A stretch of DNA of 64,000 bases from Brucella pseudintermedia (GCF_042697365.1 NZ_CP137604.1), one strand, 5' to 3'. Positions 1 through 9,193 are shown, numbered from the stretch's first letter. Made by a program: numbers and translations. Notes: generated from the letters alone by a model not told the origin.

Positions 1-21
1 CTGGTAAAGGCTGCTGTCTGA
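1..21 (+). CDS. 3' end of an upstream gene, probably a MoxR-type ATPase
   Basis: Only six sense codons (reading LVKAAV) and a TGA stop at 19-21 are inside the window. The stop overlaps the ATG of the next gene (TGATG), so the two are translationally coupled. Genes encoding DUF58 proteins are very often preceded by a MoxR-family AAA ATPase gene, and that is the only basis for the identification. The fragment itself has no diagnostic residues. Confidence 0.4.
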   Translation: MVKAAV

Positions 22-923
22 TGGTCATCGGCGCAGAAGTTTCCTCCGCAGATCGCAAGGATACGCTTGCCCGCGCCCGTGCGCGGGCAGCCGCCATCCC
101 CGATCTGCTGGTGGAAGCGCAGCGCGTGGTCAACACCATCATGAACGGCTGGCACGGACGCCGCAAACGCGGCCCCGGTGAAAATTTCTGGCAGTTCCGT
201 CCCTATGTCGAGGGCGAATCGCTCGCCCGCATCGACTGGCGGCGCTCCGCCCGCGACGACCACACCTATGTTCGCGACCGCGAATGGGAATCCGCCCATA
301 CGGTCTGGCTGTGGTGCGATTTTTCGCCTTCCATGCTCTATCGTTCGCAGTTGGCGCCGGTGTCCAAGGAAGCGCGTTCGCTGGTGCTGACGCTTGCTCT
401 TGCCGAACTTCTGTCGCGTTCGGGCGAACGCATCGCCTTTCCGTCGCTGATCCAGCCCTTTTCGGCCCGCAACGGAGCCGAACGTCTGGCAGGCGCATTG
501 ATGCACGAAGCGCCTGCCGCCGCCTTGCCGGATATCGGCCAGATCCGCCGCTTTTCGGAAGTTGTGCTGGTCTCCGACTTTCTGCATCCGTTCGATCAAC
601 TGACCGATCTTCTCGACCGTCTGGCAAAGCGCGGCGTTCGCGCGCATCTGGTGGAAGTTGCCGATCCGGCGGAAGAAACATTCCCCTATTCCGGCCGCAC
701 CGAGTTCCGTGATCCCGAAACCGGCGCAACGCTCGTCGCCGGTCGGGCTGAAACCTATGCGGACGACTATCGCCGCCTCTACATCGCGCGGCGCGAGACC
801 CTCATCGATTTCTGCAAGCGGCTTGGCTGGAGCTATACGGTCCACCGCACCGACAGGCCGACGGCGGAAGCGCTGGCGCGCCTGCATGATGCGCTGAGCG
901 CGAGCGGGGGACTAGGCGCATGA
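21..923 (+). CDS. DUF58 domain-containing protein
   Basis: A 300-residue soluble protein of the DUF58 family. The signature stretch lies at about residues 52-85: FRPYVEGE, then IDWRRSARDD, then VRDREWE, followed by a vWA-like strand with DFSPSM. Members work with a MoxR ATPase and BatA-like membrane proteins and are thought to help assemble or activate envelope complexes; the exact substrate is unknown. The ATG overlaps the upstream stop, and the gene ends in an ATGA overlap with the next one, so it is the middle of a tight operon. There is no signal peptide. The family call is firm and the function is inferred from the family. Confidence 0.88.
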   Translation: MVIGAEVSSADRKDTLARARARAAAIPDLLVEAQRVVNTIMNGWHGRRKRGPGENFWQFRPYVEGESLARIDWRRSARDDHTYVRDREWESAHTVWLWCDFSPSMLYRSQLAPVSKEARSLVLTLALAELLSRSGERIAFPSLIQPFSARNGAERLAGALMHEAPAAALPDIGQIRRFSEVVLVSDFLHPFDQLTDLLDRLAKRGVRAHLVEVADPAEETFPYSGRTEFRDPETGATLVAGRAETYADDYRRLYIARRETLIDFCKRLGWSYTVHRTDRPTAEALARLHDALSASGGLGA

Positions 924-3781
924 ACTTTCTGCCGCTCGCCTTCGGTTCGCCGCTGATCCTCGCCGGGCTGATCGCCTTGCCGGTCATCTGGTGGCTTTTG
1001 CGCATGACGCCGCCGCGCCCGCAGGAGGAAACCTTTCCGCCGCTGCGCATTCTGGCGCAGGTCTTCAAGCGCGAGGAAGTGCCGTCGAAAAGCCCATGGT
1101 GGATGACACTGCTGCGGCTGCTCATCGCGGCGCTCGTCATTCTGGCGCTCGCCTCGCCGGTCTGGAATCCGCGCCCGGTGGCGCTTGCCGGAAACGAGCC
1201 GCTCGCCATCGTCATCGATAATGGCTGGGCTTCCGCCGAGGATTGGCAGCAGCGGGTCAATGCCGCCGAAAAGCTCATTGCCGATGCGGAAGGCACCGGC
1301 GCGCCGATCTATCTCGCAGGCACGGCGGAACCGGCCAATGCCGAAATCGGCCCCTATGACGGCAGGCGCGCCGCCGAGCGATTGCAGGCGATGGAGCCGC
1401 GCCCTATTCCCGTCGACCGCAAGGCGGCGATGGAGCGGCTCTCATCCGCCTTGCCAGCCGGTGCCAAGGTTCGCCTCGCCTTCATGAGCGACGGGCTGGC
1501 TGCGATAAACGATGCGCAAACCTTCGCCGAACTGGACAAATCAGGCCATCTCGCCTCGGTTCTCTGGTATGGCGCGAGCCTCAGCCGCATCTTCGCGCTG
1601 ACCGGCATCGATAACAAGGCCGACAGTCTGGAAGCCGTCGCCATCCGCCCGGAGGGCGTATCGGCGCCGCGCACGCTCACCGCAGCCGCCTATGACGACA
1701 AGGGACGCCGCATCGCCGAAGCGCCGCTTTCCTTCCCGCTTGGCAGCGCGGAAGGCACGGCGCGGTTCAGCCTGCCGGTGGAGCTTCGCAACGATTTCCG
1801 ACTGATCCGTGTCGACGGCATCGAACAGGCGGGCGCGACAAGGCTGATCGATGCGGGATCGGAACGGCGCACGGTCGGCCTTATCGCCAGCGGTGACGGC
1901 GATCTGGCGCAGCCCCTGCTCTCGCCGCTGCACTATATTTCCCGGGCGCTCTCGCCCTATGTCAATCTGATCGAACCGCGCTCCGCCGATCTCATGCAAT
2001 CCGTGCCGGAAGTGCTGGATGCAAAACCGTCGATCCTCATCATGGCCGATATCGGCACGCTGCCGCAGCCTGTCACCGAACAGCTTTCCAAGTGGATCGA
2101 GGATGGCGGCACGCTGGTGCGCTTCGCAGGACCCCGCCTTGCCGGCGCAAGCGACAATGATCCGCTTTTGCCGGTGAAACTGCGCAAGGGTGAACGCGCG
2201 CTCGGCGGAACATTGTCCTGGTCGGAGCCGCAGAAATTGCGCGCTTTCCCGGACAAGGGGCCATTCGCCAGCCTTGCCGTCCCCGATGATGTGACGGTCA
2301 CGCGGCAGGTTCTTGCCGAACCTTCATTCGATCTCAACGACAAGGCTTATGCCGTTCTTCAGGACGGAACGCCGCTCGTGACCGGCGAACAGCGCGGCCG
2401 CGGCAATATCGTCCTGTTCCACATTTCGCCTGATGCAAGCTGGTCGAGCCTGCCGATTTCGGGTTCGTTCGTGGAAATGCTGCGCCGCATCGTGTCGCTT
2501 TCACAGAGAACCGGCGCGCAGGACAATCAGGCTTCGGTCTCGCTGCCCCCCTACCAGCTGCTTTCGGCTTCCGGCGCGCTGACCCCGCCGACTTCGGAGG
2601 CCAAGCCGCTGATCGTCGAAAAGAACAGGCAGGCGAGCGTCAGCATCAACACGCCGCCCGGTTTCTACGGCAACGAGGATGGCCTGAAAGCGCTCAACAT
2701 TTTTGAAGGTGCCAATATCAAGCTGCAACCGATTGCCCAGCCTGCATTTTCCGTCGGCATAACGCCCGCTTCCTACACGTCCGACCAGTCGATTTCACTG
2801 GCGGGACCGTTCTTCGCTGCCGCCGCAATGCTGCTGGCGCTCGACACGCTTTTGATGCTGTGGCTGCGCGGTGCCTTCCGCCGCCGCATGAAAGTGCGCG
2901 CCAAGGCGGCTGGCATCGCCGTGCTGCTGGCAGGTTCGCTTGCTTTCAACCTTGGTCCGTCCGGAACCGGCGAAGCACGCGCCCAGACCCAGCCGCAACC
3001 GCAGGTGCACAACGACAGCAAGCCGGGCGACGAAGCGATCGTCAATTCCGTCTCGAAGACGCATCTTGCCTATGTCATCACCGGCAGCGCTGAGACCGAC
3101 GACATCAGCAAGGCCGGGCTGCGCGGTTTAGGCTTCGTGCTGATGGACAAGACCGCGCTTGAACCGGGCGATCCGATCGGCGTTGATCCCGCCAAGGATG
3201 AACTGGCCTTTTATCCGCTGATCTACTGGCCTATCGACCCCAACGCGCCGATGCCAAGCCCGGAAGCAATTGCCAAGGTCGATGCCTATATGCAGCAGGG
3301 CGGCACCGTTCTTTTTGACACGCGCGACCAGTTGCAGGCAGGCGCCAGCCTCGACCCGTCCGCCTCACCAGCCAACCAGCGCCTGCGCGCCATCCTCGAC
3401 GGCATGAATGTGCCGCCGCTGGAACCCGTGCCGGACGATCATGTGCTGACCAAATCCTTCTTCATCATGCCGGATTTTCCGGGCCGCTATGAAGGAAGCC
3501 CGCTCTGGGTCGAGGCCACCACGCCCAACGCTTCGCCGCAGGACCGCCCTGTCCGCACCGGTGACGGGGTGACGCCGATCATGATCACGGCCAATGATCT
3601 GGCCGGTGCGTGGGCTGTGGATGAGCAGGGGAACCCGCTGCTGCCGACCGTGCCGAACGATCCGATGCAGCGCATCTATGCCCTTCGCGGCGGCGTGAAT
3701 ATCGTCATGTATATGCTGACCGGCAACTACAAGTCCGATCAGGTGCATGTTCCGGCCCTCCTTGAACGGCTGGGGAATTAG
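920..3781 (+). CDS. BatA/DUF4159 domain membrane protein
   Basis: A 953-residue protein. The N-terminus has the BatA-type (aerotolerance) region: a hydrophobic helix at about residues 13-28 (ending in VIWWLLR), the segment PPLRILAQVFKREEVPSK, and a second membrane helix at about 58-75. A vWA-like region follows. Two more membrane segments lie near residues 630-650 and 662-680, and the C-terminal ~220 residues are DUF4159 (YPLIYWPIDPNAP, then GGTVLFDTRD). The central region resembles a class I glutamine-amidotransferase-like fold. It overlaps the DUF58 gene by 4 bp and is followed after 70 bp by another membrane protein of the same system. The expected location is the inner membrane with large periplasmic domains. 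Confidence 0.85.
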   Translation: MNFLPLAFGSPLILAGLIALPVIWWLLRMTPPRPQEETFPPLRILAQVFKREEVPSKSPWWMTLLRLLIAALVILALASPVWNPRPVALAGNEPLAIVIDNGWASAEDWQQRVNAAEKLIADAEGTGAPIYLAGTAEPANAEIGPYDGRRAAERLQAMEPRPIPVDRKAAMERLSSALPAGAKVRLAFMSDGLAAINDAQTFAELDKSGHLASVLWYGASLSRIFALTGIDNKADSLEAVAIRPEGVSAPRTLTAAAYDDKGRRIAEAPLSFPLGSAEGTARFSLPVELRNDFRLIRVDGIEQAGATRLIDAGSERRTVGLIASGDGDLAQPLLSPLHYISRALSPYVNLIEPRSADLMQSVPEVLDAKPSILIMADIGTLPQPVTEQLSKWIEDGGTLVRFAGPRLAGASDNDPLLPVKLRKGERALGGTLSWSEPQKLRAFPDKGPFASLAVPDDVTVTRQVLAEPSFDLNDKAYAVLQDGTPLVTGEQRGRGNIVLFHISPDASWSSLPISGSFVEMLRRIVSLSQRTGAQDNQASVSLPPYQLLSASGALTPPTSEAKPLIVEKNRQASVSINTPPGFYGNEDGLKALNIFEGANIKLQPIAQPAFSVGITPASYTSDQSISLAGPFFAAAAMLLALDTLLMLWLRGAFRRRMKVRAKAAGIAVLLAGSLAFNLGPSGTGEARAQTQPQPQVHNDSKPGDEAIVNSVSKTHLAYVITGSAETDDISKAGLRGLGFVLMDKTALEPGDPIGVDPAKDELAFYPLIYWPIDPNAPMPSPEAIAKVDAYMQQGGTVLFDTRDQLQAGASLDPSASPANQRLRAILDGMNVPPLEPVPDDHVLTKSFFIMPDFPGRYEGSPLWVEATTPNASPQDRPVRTGDGVTPIMITANDLAGAWAVDEQGNPLLPTVPNDPMQRIYALRGGVNIVMYMLTGNYKSDQVHVPALLERLGN

Positions 3782-3829
3782 AGCATGTTTCGGAAAAGTA
3801 GGAACCGGTCTTCCGGTAAAAACATGCTC
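3781..3829. repeat. Dispersed GAGCATG-type intergenic palindrome, copy 1
   Basis: A perfect 10-bp outer inverted repeat (GAGCATGTTT and AAACATGCTC) encloses a second short dyad (CGGAA and TTCCG). It begins on the last base of the upstream stop codon and sits inside an operon. Related sequences occur at 29712-29759, 30834-30880 and 17471-17570, so this is a repeat family and not a gene-specific terminator. There is no T-run. Confidence 0.75.
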
Positions 3830-3852
3830 AAACAGAAGAGAAGGAGGTGAGA

Positions 3853-5928
3853 ATGAATATCGAATTCGAACCCTTCCTCTCCACGCCATGGCTGATTGCG
3901 GTACTCGTGCCGCTGGCGCTGTTGGTGCTTGCCACCATTTTCCTGCGGATGCGCGGCGGGCTGATCCGCCTGCTGGCCGCTGCCGCGCTTGCGCTGGCTC
4001 TTTTCAATCCGGTCGTCATCAATGAGGAACGCGAGCCGCTGAAAAGCGTGGTCTCGATAGTCGTGGATCGCAGCCAGAGCCAGGAACTGGGCAGCCGCCG
4101 CGCTGACACGGATGCTGCCCTGAAAGCGGTGCAGGACCAGCTTCCAACCATGCCGCAGTTTGAGACCCGCGTGGTGGAAGCGGGCAAGCCCGGCGAGAAC
4201 GAGGACGGTTATGCAACCCGTCTTTTCGGCCCACTGGCGCGTTCGCTTCTCGACGTGCCGCCTTCCCGGGTCGCGGGCGCGATCCTGATCACCGACGGTC
4301 AGGTGCACGATATTCCGGCCAACAAGAATGCGCTTGGCTTCGATGCGCCGCTGCATGGGCTTGTGACCGGCAAGCCGGACGAATTCGACCGCCGCATCCG
4401 CTTCAACAAGGCGCCGCGCTACGGCATCAGCGGCAAGCCGCTGGAAATGTCGTTCACGGTGATCGATGAAGGCAAGAGCCTCGGCAGCTCTGCGCCGGTT
4501 CAGGTCCGCGTCAATGGCGAGACCGTCAGCGAGGAAGAAGCGCGGATCGGGCAGGAAACGCCTGTCACTATCACCTTGCCGCGCGCCGGTGTGAACATCG
4601 TCGAAATCACCACGCCTGCGCTTCCCGGTGAAGTGACCGACGCCAACAATCGCGCTGTCGCGACCGTGGACGGCGTTCGCGAAAACCTGCGCGTGCTGCT
4701 CGTCTCCGGCGAACCGCACAATGGCGAGCGCACATGGCGCAACCTGCTGAAATCCGACGCCGCCGTCGATCTCGTCCACTTCACCATTCTGCGCCCGCCG
4801 GAAAAGCAGGACGGCACCCCGATCAACGAATTGTCGCTGATCGTTTTCCCGACGCGTGAACTCTTCGTGGACAAGGTCAACGAATTCGACCTCATCATTC
4901 TCGACCGCTACCAGCACCGCGATGTGCTGCCGCTCCTCTATTACGATTACATTGCGCAATATGTGGAAAATGGCGGTGCGCTGCTGGTCGCAGCCGGGCC
5001 GGAATATGCGGGCGAAATGTCGATTGCCCGCACGCCGCTCTATAGCGCCCTGCCCGCTATGCCGACCGGCACAGTGACGGAAAAGGCCTTCTATCCGCGC
5101 TTGACCGATCTCGGCAAGCGCCACCCCGTCACGCGCGGCCTCGATGGCAGCGATCAGGAGCCGCCGCACTGGAGCCGCTGGTTCCGCACAATCGACATCA
5201 CCGCGCCGCAGGGCGAAACGGTGATGAGCGGCGCGGACAACAAGCCGCTGCTGGTGTTGAGCCGCGTTGGAAAAGGCCGCGTCGGCATGTTCCTCTCCGA
5301 TCAGGGCTGGCTGTGGGCGCGCGGTTTTGAGGGCGGCGGTCCCTACGCCTCGCTCTACCGGCGCATTGCCCACTGGCTGATGCAGGAGCCGGAGCTGGAG
5401 GAAGAAGCGCTGACCGCTTCCGGCAATGGCCGCACCCTTTCCATCCACCGCCAGACCATGGGCGACAATCCGGGTGCGGCGAGCGTTACCACCCCTTCCG
5501 GCAAGGAATTGCAGGTCAATCTGGCGCAAAGCAAGCCGGGCCTATTCGAAGGCGCGTTGCAGACGGACGAGATCGGCATTTTCCGGGTGAAGAATGGCGA
5601 TCTGGAAGCGCTGGCCCATGTAGGGCCCATCGATGCGCCGGAATTTGCCGACAGCATTTCGACGGTGGATCGCCTGAAACCACTTGCCGAGGCGACGGGC
5701 GGCTCGGTCCATCGTGTCCATGCAAGCGGGAACAGCGCAGTCCGTGTACCCGCAATCACCGCCATCAGCGGCAACCGCGCCGCTGGCGGCAATGATTGGA
5801 TCGGCTTGCGTGAGACTTCGGATACGCAACTGAAAAGCGTCAACCGCCTGCCGCTGTTCTCCGGCTTTCTGGCGCTGTCTGCCCTGCTTCTGGTCTTCGG
5901 CAGCATGTGGTATCGCGAAGGACGATAG
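3853..5928 (+). CDS. Large inner-membrane protein of the DUF58/BatA operon
   Basis: A 691-residue protein. Start chosen at ATG 3853 because AAGGAGG lies 5 nt upstream; a GTG at 3847 lies inside that ribosome-binding site. Two N-terminal membrane helices (about residues 14-30 and 34-50) are followed by a vWA/amidotransferase-like periplasmic region and a single C-terminal helix just before the end (SGFLALSALLLVFGSMWY). Alphaproteobacterial MoxR clusters usually end with such a gene. It is the last gene of the operon. Its last ~46 codons are repeated at 7113-7250 by the neighbouring tandem duplication. The biochemical role is not established. Confidence 0.8.
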   Translation: MNIEFEPFLSTPWLIAVLVPLALLVLATIFLRMRGGLIRLLAAAALALALFNPVVINEEREPLKSVVSIVVDRSQSQELGSRRADTDAALKAVQDQLPTMPQFETRVVEAGKPGENEDGYATRLFGPLARSLLDVPPSRVAGAILITDGQVHDIPANKNALGFDAPLHGLVTGKPDEFDRRIRFNKAPRYGISGKPLEMSFTVIDEGKSLGSSAPVQVRVNGETVSEEEARIGQETPVTITLPRAGVNIVEITTPALPGEVTDANNRAVATVDGVRENLRVLLVSGEPHNGERTWRNLLKSDAAVDLVHFTILRPPEKQDGTPINELSLIVFPTRELFVDKVNEFDLIILDRYQHRDVLPLLYYDYIAQYVENGGALLVAAGPEYAGEMSIARTPLYSALPAMPTGTVTEKAFYPRLTDLGKRHPVTRGLDGSDQEPPHWSRWFRTIDITAPQGETVMSGADNKPLLVLSRVGKGRVGMFLSDQGWLWARGFEGGGPYASLYRRIAHWLMQEPELEEEALTASGNGRTLSIHRQTMGDNPGAASVTTPSGKELQVNLAQSKPGLFEGALQTDEIGIFRVKNGDLEALAHVGPIDAPEFADSISTVDRLKPLAEATGGSVHRVHASGNSAVRVPAITAISGNRAAGGNDWIGLRETSDTQLKSVNRLPLFSGFLALSALLLVFGSMWYREGR

Positions 5929-6218
5929 TGTTCCCAGGAAATCAGTTCAAACGGACGGATTTCCAATCCCGCTTCTCTGCGTCCGGAAATGCGGCAAAAA
6001 CAAACAGATAGAGCAGTTCCAGCGATTCCGTTAATACAGGAACCGTTCTGGCAAACACTGTTGCAAGTTCAATCTTGCCGCCTCACCCTTGGTATACTTT
6101 TTATATATAAGTAATAAATAAATATAAAGCGGACAAATACCAGTATATTTATGGTTTTTCACATTTTCGCCTTATATTTCCTATAATATATATTTGCATT
6201 ACTTTAAGGATAATAGAT

Positions 6219-7028
6219 ATGATATACCATCCTCCCTCAAATACGCATGAATTTGCTAATCCCGCCTCGCAATTAATTGTTAATGTAAGCACTGGCAAAT
6301 ACGATACTGATATCGATCAGGCTTCGATTAACCGGATGAACAAAATAATTGCCGAGATCGGAAAACATAAAGACCTGAAAAACGGTAATTTAATAGATTT
6401 CATATCAAAACAGTTTCTGGGAACGCCCTATGTTGCAAATCGCCTCATCGGGTCGCAAACCACTCCTGAGCATCTTGTTATTGATTTGAATGCCCTGGAT
6501 TGTTTTACTTATATTGATTATGTTGAAGCATTCAGGAGAGCAAAAAATGCATCGGATTTCATTCGGCAAGTCGCGCATGTCCGATACAAAAATGACACCG
6601 TCAGCTTTTTCAAACGTCGTCACTTTTTCTCAGATTGGGCTTACAGCAATCCAGTTCTCGTGAAAGACGTCGCCGCACAAATCAGTCCGAAAACACAAAC
6701 CGTGAGAAAGAGACTGAATGAAAAAGCGCCTGGTGAAAAATACCTTCCGGGGATTCCCATTGTAACGAGAGATATAAAATATATCCCTTCTCAATATATA
6801 GACAACAACGTCATCAAGAATCTGCATGTCGGTGACTATATTGGCATATATAGCCCTGACCACGGCATGGACGTCACACATGTCGGGATTTATACCAAGG
6901 TCAATGGCGTGCCAACATTCCGCAATGCATCGTCGCTTCGCGCCAACATGAAGGTCGTCGACAGTCCCTTTATGGATTACGTGAAGAACAAGCCGGGAAT
7001 TGTCGTATTCCGTATCTCAGGCTCCTGA
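6219..7028 (+). CDS. DUF1460 (NlpC/P60-like amidase) protein, paralogue A
   Basis: A 269-residue protein matching the DUF1460 pattern, a family related to N-acetylmuramoyl-L-alanine amidases with a papain-like Cys/His site. Visible family features are FLGTPY (about 67-72), VIDLNALDCFTYIDYVEAF with the likely catalytic Cys near residue 93, RRHFFSDW, and MDVTHVGIY with the likely catalytic His near 222, then RNASS. Unlike typical secreted members, no signal peptide or lipobox is present; the N-terminus is hydrophilic. The gene is much more AT-rich than its neighbours, suggesting transfer. The ATG follows AAGGATAATAG. The paralogue at 7537 is about 87% identical. A peptidoglycan hydrolase or exported effector is plausible but unproven. 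Confidence 0.8.
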   Translation: MIYHPPSNTHEFANPASQLIVNVSTGKYDTDIDQASINRMNKIIAEIGKHKDLKNGNLIDFISKQFLGTPYVANRLIGSQTTPEHLVIDLNALDCFTYIDYVEAFRRAKNASDFIRQVAHVRYKNDTVSFFKRRHFFSDWAYSNPVLVKDVAAQISPKTQTVRKRLNEKAPGEKYLPGIPIVTRDIKYIPSQYIDNNVIKNLHVGDYIGIYSPDHGMDVTHVGIYTKVNGVPTFRNASSLRANMKVVDSPFMDYVKNKPGIVVFRISGS

Positions 7029-7057
7029 ACAGGAAGCCTGAAAGCGCCGACAAACAG

Positions 7058-7112
7058 TCAGGCCCGGTTCGCGTGGCGCACGATGCCGCCGACGCCATTG
7101 ACCGCGCCCGGG
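7058..7112 (-). pseudogene. Remnant of the GNAT gene 3' end
   Basis: These 55 bp are nearly identical to 8378-8432, the last 18 codons and stop of the GNAT acetyltransferase gene at 8378-8884. No upstream coding sequence is attached, so it is a by-product of the tandem duplication and cannot make a functional protein. Confidence 0.85.
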
Positions 7113-7250
7113 TCAATGACTGGATCGGCTTGCGTGGGACTTCAGATACACAACTGAAAAGCGTCAATCGTCTGCCGCTGTTCTCCGGCTTTCCGGCGCT
7201 GTCTGCCCTGCTTCTGGTCTTCGGCAGCATGCGGTATCGCGAAGGACGAT
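7113..7250 (+). pseudogene. Remnant of the 691-residue membrane-protein gene 3' end
   Basis: This segment reads in frame as the last ~45 residues of the protein encoded at 3853-5928, ending at the same stop. It carries substitutions such as FLALSA to FPALSA and SMWY to SMRY inside the former membrane helix. It lacks a start and the rest of the gene. It is the leading fragment of duplication unit 2. Confidence 0.88.
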
Positions 7251-7536
7251 AGTGCCTCAGGAAATCAGTTCAAACGGACTGATTTCCAATCCCGCTTCTA
7301 TGCGTCCGGAAATGCGGCAAAAACAAACAGATAGAGCATTTCCAGCGATTCCGTTAATACAGGAACCGTTCTGGCAAACACTGTTGCAAGTTCAACCTTG
7401 CGGTCATACCCTTGGTGTACTCTTATATATAAGTAATAAATATAAAGCATACAAACACCAGTATATGTAGACTTCTCCACATCTTCACCTTATACTTAGT
7501 ATCATATATGTTTTTATTAATTTAAGGATAATAGAT

Positions 7537-8346
7537 ATGATATACCATCATCCACCACATATGCATGAATTTGCTAATCCTGCCTCGCAATTAATTGTTA
7601 ATGTAAGCACCGGTAAATACGATACTGATATCGATCAGGCTTCGATTAACCGGATGAACAAAATAATTGCCGAGATCGGAAAACATAAAGACCTTAAAAA
7701 TGGTGATTTAATAGATTTCATATCAAAGCAATTCTTGGGAACGCCTTATGGTTCACATCGCCGGATCGGGCGGCACGATACTCATGATTATCTTTTTATT
7801 GATCTGAATGGCCTGAATTGCCTTACTTATATTGAGTATGTTGAAGCATTCAGGAGAGCAAAAGATGCATCGGATTTCATTCGGCAAGTCGCGCATGTCC
7901 GATACAAGAATGACACCGTCAGCATTATCAAACGCCGTCACTTTTTCTCAGATTGGGCTTACAGCAATCCAGTTCTCGTGAACGACGTTGCCGCACAAGT
8001 CAGTCCGAACGCACAAACCGTGAACAAGAGACTGAATGAAAAAGGGCCTAGTGAAAGATATGTTTCCGGGATTCCCATTGTAACGAGAGATATAAAATAT
8101 ATCCCTTCTCAGTATATAGACAACGACGTCATCAATAACCTGCATGTCGGCGACTATATTGGCATATATAGCCCTGACTACGGCATGGACGTCACACATG
8201 TCGGGATTTATACCAAGGTCAATGGCGTGCCAACATTCCGTAATGCATCATCGCTTCGCGCCAACATGAAGGTCGTCGACAGTCCCTTTATGGATTACGT
8301 GAAGAACAAGCCGGGAATTGTCGTATTCCGTATTTCAGGCTCCTGA
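7537..8346 (+). CDS. DUF1460 (NlpC/P60-like amidase) protein, paralogue B
   Basis: A 269-residue paralogue of the gene at 6219. I count about 36 amino-acid differences. Sixteen fall between residues about 72 and 112, around the putative catalytic Cys, where LDCFTY becomes LNCLTY and VANRLIGSQT becomes GSHRRIGRHD. Ten more fall at about 149-183. The C-terminal ~55 residues, including THVGIY, are identical. It has the same AT-rich composition, no signal peptide, and a kept upstream spacer. Both genes remain open despite clear divergence, so both are probably under selection. A change in substrate specificity is an inference. Confidence 0.8.
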   Translation: MIYHHPPHMHEFANPASQLIVNVSTGKYDTDIDQASINRMNKIIAEIGKHKDLKNGDLIDFISKQFLGTPYGSHRRIGRHDTHDYLFIDLNGLNCLTYIEYVEAFRRAKDASDFIRQVAHVRYKNDTVSIIKRRHFFSDWAYSNPVLVNDVAAQVSPNAQTVNKRLNEKGPSERYVSGIPIVTRDIKYIPSQYIDNDVINNLHVGDYIGIYSPDYGMDVTHVGIYTKVNGVPTFRNASSLRANMKVVDSPFMDYVKNKPGIVVFRISGS

Positions 8347-8377
8347 ACAGGAAGCCTGAAAAGCGCCGACAAAACAG

Positions 8378-8884
8378 TCAGGCCCGGTTCGCGTGGCGCA
8401 CGATGCCGCCGACGCCATTGACCGCGCCCGGGGCAAGTTCGCAGGCCAGCATCCGGCGAGGATCGACCGGTGCCGGCATGACCATGCAGCCGGGCGCCAC
8501 CATCTTGAAGCCGAACGGCCCGTAGTAAGGCTCGTCTCCGACGAGGATGACGAGCTTGTGACCTGCCTTTTCGGCGGCTTCCAGTGACATGCGCATCAGC
8601 CTGCCGCCGATGCCCCGCTTCTTCCATTCCGGCCTGACGGCAAGCGGCCCCAGCAGGAGCGCGGGCGTCTTGCCGATGACAACCGGCGTCTGCCGCACCG
8701 AGCCGACGACGATGCCGCCCATCAGCGCCACGAAGGAAAGATCGAGCGCGTGTGGACCGCCCTCGCGGATGAAATGTGCGGCGCGTGTAAACCGCCCCGG
8801 TCCGAATGCTTCGGCATTGATGGCTTCGATTTCGATGTCGTGCGCCGGGCATTCCTGCGCATAGGTCAGTTCAAGCTGCTGCAT
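8378..8884 (-). CDS. GNAT family N-acetyltransferase
   Basis: A 168-residue protein of the Gcn5-related fold. The acetyl-CoA site is LGPLAVRPEWKKRGIGGRLM (around residues 78-98), and the C-terminal half has the YYGPFGFKMV signature of YhbS-type acetyltransferases. The substrate is unknown. Start chosen at ATG 8884; an in-frame TTG at 8899 would add five residues, and neither has a strong ribosome-binding site. Its last 55 bp lie inside the tandem duplication, so a copy of its tail is found at 7058-7112. Confidence 0.82.
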   Translation of the reverse strand: MQQLELTYAQECPAHDIEIEAINAEAFGPGRFTRAAHFIREGGPHALDLSFVALMGGIVVGSVRQTPVVIGKTPALLLGPLAVRPEWKKRGIGGRLMRMSLEAAEKAGHKLVILVGDEPYYGPFGFKMVAPGCMVMPAPVDPRRMLACELAPGAVNGVGGIVRHANRA

Positions 8885-9193
8885 GGGCTTAGATCGCAAT
8901 TGGAGAAGTCGAGGACCGTCAGGTCAATGGAATGCATTCCGCGCGCTTTGGCGCGGTCCAAGTTTCATCGTCGGATGAAAAGCATTTCCATTACATCGTT
9001 CTCCTGTGCGGCCAGCAATCGGAATGACCGCAATTTGGAAGTTGCATTACACCAAAATGGACAGAGGTAAAACCATTTTTTTCAAAATGGCGGTTTCAAC
9101 TGCTCTATTTGACACCGTTACGCACTGTTCACGGCTTGGAATGCTGCAAAATGGCGGCTGTCGCCCTATTTTCCTGCCAAAAGGAGAAATCGC
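8885..9193. promoter_or_regulatory. Intergenic region upstream of the hydroquinone reductase gene
   Basis: A 309-bp gap between divergent genes. TTGACA at 9109-9114 is a good -35 candidate for the rightward gene, with no convincing -10. CAAAATGGCGG occurs twice as a direct repeat (9083-9093 and 9147-9157), flanking the candidate promoter, and could be an operator. AAGGAG at 9180-9185 is the ribosome-binding site of the next gene. No coding sequence is supported here. Confidence 0.4.

Larger units (their letters stand above)
5790..7112. repeat. Tandem duplication, unit 1 (about 1.32 kb)
   Basis: This unit holds the last 46 codons of the 691-residue membrane-protein gene, about 290 bp of AT-rich spacer, the first DUF1460 gene, and 55 bp from the 3' end of the GNAT gene. 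The whole block recurs at 7113-8432 in the same order and orientation. ACCGCGCC occurs at both recombination points (5774 and 7101), suggesting a microhomology-mediated origin. The repeats are no longer identical, so the event is not recent. Confidence 0.92.
7113..8432. repeat. Tandem duplication, unit 2 (about 1.32 kb)
   Basis: The second copy of the block at 5790-7112. It starts inside the duplicated membrane-protein tail and ends within the intact GNAT gene (8378-8884), so the GNAT gene in its full form belongs to this unit plus the flanking chromosome. The spacer upstream of the second DUF1460 gene is kept, including its ATG context. Confidence 0.92.

Noticed and set aside
3778..5529. 583-codon leftward frame opposite the 691-residue membrane protein gene
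   Set aside because: It is the mirror of a high-GC coding gene, rich in Arg, Ala and Gly, has no domain, and the opposite strand has a clear ribosome-binding site and membrane-protein features.
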